Assembly (NCBI RefSeq): GCF_003946215.1
Contig: NZ_RHOW01000023.1
Coordinates: forward strand, 1-34,954
DNA: 34,954 nt
Reading direction: 5' to 3'
DNA from: Lapidilactobacillus mulanensis
GTDB taxonomy: Bacteria; Bacillota; Bacilli; Lactobacillales; Lactobacillaceae
Shown: positions 32,667 through 34,954 of the stretch, piece after piece
Position numbering within the stretch: the first letter of the stretch is position 1
Layout of the letters: each line of letters begins with the position of its first letter
Made by a program: the position numbers and the translations under genes
The notes under the pieces: generated by a model
The model's database searches: none
What the model was told of the DNA's origin: nothing
The model's input: the letters and a program-made list of their open reading frames with translations, nothing else

Positions 32667-34838
32667 ATGAGACGCTTAGGTAAGAACAATCATTTGCAAA
32701 GCATGGAACGCGTTAACCTGCATTACCGTATGCATAAGAGCGGCAAGAAATGGGTTTTCACCATGTTATTCGGTTTGGCAATGAGCACAGGATTAGTCAG
32801 TGTGAATGTACCGGCGCATGCGCATGCAGACACGGTGAACAGCGAATATACCGCAGTTACTAAAACCTCAACAGATTCAGGCGGCTTGGCAACTAAGGCT
32901 ACAACTGATACTATTTCGGTACATTACTATATTTTGAATGCTGATGGTAGTTTCGAATTGATTCAGGATAATAGTGGTAGTTACTCCACTAATCTGACTG
33001 GACCGACTGGCGATAACGTTACTAAGGATATTACGCCATTGAAAATTGATGGTTATGATTTCGTCACGTATACTGATGGACCTAAGCAGGGTAATGATAT
33101 TGTTTTTACCGGAGACATTATTTATGGTGATCAAGGCGATATTTGGTTATTGTATGTTCCAAAAGGTGCAACGTCACTGCTTCCTGAGGATCCAGATAGT
33201 GACGGGTTAACGAATTCGGAAGAGAATGATATTGGAACTAATCCTACGAACCCCGATACCGATAGTGATGGTAAAGATGATGGTGAGGATGAAGATCCCT
33301 TGACTCCTGCCGAGACGGCCTCAGCGGATTTAACAATTAATTATGTTGACGTAGATAATAACAATGAAATAGTCTATTCGGAAATTGACGCTGACCATAA
33401 AGTTGGTGGTGTTGTTTCCTATCAGCCAAAACTAACCGCAAAGGAATTAGCCAATTACGTGTTTGTTGATGGGGAAGACACTTTGCGCTCGGTGACAATG
33501 GATGCCGATGGCGAAACGATTACTGTTAAGGTAAAACAGAATGACCATGTAATTACGCAACAAACTCAAACTTGGTATGTTGCGTACGAAGGATTAGACG
33601 ATTCGATCGTACCGGACTCAGCTAAGCAAACAATTACTTGGACTGTAGATACAAACGTAACTACGGGTGAAAAGACTTATTCGACTGATGATAAATTTAC
33701 CAGTGTTGATTCACCGGTAATAGCTGGATATACAGCTGATCAAGCTTCAGTTGCTGCTCCAGAGATCGGCAGTACTCCGGATGAGGATAGTTATGCAACT
33801 GTCACTTATACCAAAGATGTTGATCCCGATGATCCGGATTCCGATGGGCTGACTTCAGAAGAAGAGTCAGAAGCGGGAACAGATCCAGACAATCCGGATA
33901 CCGATAGTGATGGTGTGAACGATTCTGATGATGTGAAACCATTGGATCCAACAATTTCCGATGACAAAGACGACCCAGATTCTGACAACCTGACTTCAGA
34001 GGAAGAGTCAGAAGCAGGAACAGATCCTGACAACTCGGATACAGATGGCGATGGTGTGAATGATTCTGATGATGTGAAACCATTGGATCCAACAATTTCT
34101 GATGACAAAGACGACCCGGATTCTGACAACCTAACTTCAGAAGAAGAGTCAGAAGCAGGAACAGACCCTGATAATTCAGATACCGATAGTGATGGTGTGA
34201 ATGATTCGGACGATGTGAAACCACTAGATCCAACAATTTCTGATGATAAAGATGATCCAGATTCCGACAACTTAACTTCAGAAGAAGAGTCAGAAGCAGG
34301 GACAGATCCAGACAATTCGGATACAGATGGCGATAGCGTGAATGATTCGGACGATGTGAAACCACTAGACCCAACAATTTCTGATGATAAAGACGATCCA
34401 GACTCCGACAACTTAACTTCAGAAGAGGAGTCAGAAGCGGGAACAGACCCAGACAATTCGGATACAGATGGCGATGGTGTAAATGATTCGGACGATGTGA
34501 AACCACTAGACCCAACAATTTCTGATGATAAAGATGATCCGGATTCTGATGGGTTATCGAATTCTGATGAGGCTGGCAAGGGCACTGATCCAACTAATTC
34601 AGATACAGATGGTGATGGCATCAACGATTCAGAAGATGCTTATCCACTTGATCCGAATAATGGTGTCAAAACGCCTGAGCATAATCAAAACCAGTCAGTT
34701 TCTAACCAGGAACATGGTACTGGCAAGCTTCCACAGACTGATGAAAAAGCTGGTTCTTCATTAAGCGTAGTAGGTCTTATCCTGAGCGCATTGGGATTAT
34801 TCGGCCTTGGTGTACGACGCAAAAAAGAGGATCAGTAG
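32667..34838 (+). CDS. LPXTG surface protein with calcium-binding-type Asp repeats
   Basis: A 723-residue wall-anchored protein. The signal peptide carries a KxYKxGKxW-like motif (HYRMHKSGKKWVF) and is cut near residue 50. After a beta-rich domain (about 60-165) comes a first thrombospondin-type-3-like block (DPDSDGLTNSEE, 175-211), a MucBP-like domain (about 219-290: ADLTINYVDVDNNNEIV), a Mub-B2-like domain (about 293-383), six Asp-rich repeats (389-670) and LPQTD (688-692) with a membrane helix and RRKKEDQ tail. The DxDxDG loops should bind Ca2+ and stiffen the stalk. GGGGG lies upstream of ATG 32667; TTG 32652 overlaps it. Probably an adhesin. Confidence 0.9.
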   Translation: MRRLGKNNHLQSMERVNLHYRMHKSGKKWVFTMLFGLAMSTGLVSVNVPAHAHADTVNSEYTAVTKTSTDSGGLATKATTDTISVHYYILNADGSFELIQDNSGSYSTNLTGPTGDNVTKDITPLKIDGYDFVTYTDGPKQGNDIVFTGDIIYGDQGDIWLLYVPKGATSLLPEDPDSDGLTNSEENDIGTNPTNPDTDSDGKDDGEDEDPLTPAETASADLTINYVDVDNNNEIVYSEIDADHKVGGVVSYQPKLTAKELANYVFVDGEDTLRSVTMDADGETITVKVKQNDHVITQQTQTWYVAYEGLDDSIVPDSAKQTITWTVDTNVTTGEKTYSTDDKFTSVDSPVIAGYTADQASVAAPEIGSTPDEDSYATVTYTKDVDPDDPDSDGLTSEEESEAGTDPDNPDTDSDGVNDSDDVKPLDPTISDDKDDPDSDNLTSEEESEAGTDPDNSDTDGDGVNDSDDVKPLDPTISDDKDDPDSDNLTSEEESEAGTDPDNSDTDSDGVNDSDDVKPLDPTISDDKDDPDSDNLTSEEESEAGTDPDNSDTDGDSVNDSDDVKPLDPTISDDKDDPDSDNLTSEEESEAGTDPDNSDTDGDGVNDSDDVKPLDPTISDDKDDPDSDGLSNSDEAGKGTDPTNSDTDGDGINDSEDAYPLDPNNGVKTPEHNQNQSVSNQEHGTGKLPQTDEKAGSSLSVVGLILSALGLFGLGVRRKKEDQ
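33831..34671 (+). repeat. Tandem 141-bp coding repeats
   Basis: Six 47-codon units start at 33831, 33972, 34113, 34254, 34395 and 34536. Units 1-5 are nearly identical in protein (DPDSDNLTSEEESEAGTDPD, then NSDTDGDGVNDSDDVKPL, then DPTISDDKD) with scattered synonymous changes; the sixth is diverged. Unit 4 reads GDSVND where the others read GDGVND or SDGVND. Copy number can be expected to vary by recombination. Confidence 0.92.
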
Positions 34839-34868
34839 TATTTAAATACAAGGTATACAAAAAGAACG

Positions 34869-34954
34869 TAAAGTCAGTGATGACTTTAGGCTATACTCCT
34901 ACTTAAGTAGACAAGCAAATAATCAAAGCTTGTACACTTAGGAAGGAGTTTTTT
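34869..34954 (+). terminator. Terminator of the surface-protein gene (two hairpins)
   Basis: A first hairpin TAAAGTCA-gtga-TGACTTTA (34869-34888) has no T-tract. The second is larger: ACTCCT (34895) pairs with AGGAGT (34944-34949), with an inner perfect ACAAGC/GCTTGT stem (34911-34916 and 34928-34933), followed by six T at the window edge. Confidence 0.75.

Noticed and set aside
33802-34624. Two long antisense open frames (263 and 272 codons) across the surface-protein repeats
   Set aside because: They arise from the Asp/Ser-rich 141-bp repeats being free of stops in the opposite frames; they have no ribosome site and no protein character beyond the repeat.
33831-34671. CRISPR-like tandem repeats
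   Set aside because: The units are 141 bp, in frame, coding and directly abutting, with no spacers.

Overview
The window looks like chromosome of a low-to-mid GC Gram-positive in the Lactobacillaceae; the genus is not resolvable by eye. Signs of this are strong AGGAGG-type ribosome binding sites with frequent TTG starts, two LPQTD sortase substrates (one with a KxYKxGKxW-type signal peptide, one with a SEC10/PgrA domain), a CopY-type cop box, an anaerobic NrdD/NrdG pair and single-gene regulators typical of lactobacilli. There is no phage module, transposase, tRNA, rRNA or CRISPR array.

Layout. 1-5.4 kb: a methyltransferase, then a MacB-like ABC transporter divergent from a MarR regulator across one shared inverted-repeat operator, followed by a DUF1697 gene. 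5.5-7.5 kb: an NrtR-like Nudix regulator, a LacI-family regulator, and a short transcription unit with its own operator-bearing promoter, a possible 21-codon ORF and a terminator. 7.6-9 kb: an EcsC-family protein and a small anchored protein. 9.2-14.3 kb: a TetR regulator in operon with a 1433-residue fused activase/2-hydroxyacyl-CoA dehydratase-like protein. 15.2-19.5 kb: a histidine phosphatase, a MerR regulator, a SEC10/PgrA surface protein, a GtrA membrane protein and a DUF3737 gene broken by one amber codon; MerR and DUF3737 have near-identical 19-bp-spacer promoters. 19.6-25 kb: a PatB-like C-S lyase, a DUF915 lipoprotein hydrolase, a sugar O-acetyltransferase, a DHA2 efflux pump with a terminator-like leader, and an EamA transporter. 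25.2-31.2 kb: a CopB copper ATPase behind a cop box and nrdD-nrdG behind an NrdR-like box. 31.2-35 kb: a small membrane protein, a multiply broken gene, a long AT-rich gap, and a large surface protein with six 47-residue calcium-binding-type repeats.

The most unusual content lies between the genes. At least five intergenic elements of about 200-300 bp (934-1346, 1498-1756, 14384-14645, 14862-15161, 27782-28080), plus truncated copies, share one architecture: a long outer stem closing on a GCAGTG / CCCACAGC motif with an A.A mismatch, then three hairpins with mostly 7-nt, often CGNTTTT-like loops. Paired positions change together between copies while loops and certain mismatches stay fixed, which is evidence of selection on a folded RNA or single-stranded DNA. 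A different small palindromic element is inserted in one hairpin loop of the first copy and also occurs alone at 5395-5479. I do not recognise this family; covariance-model and genome-wide searches were not possible here.
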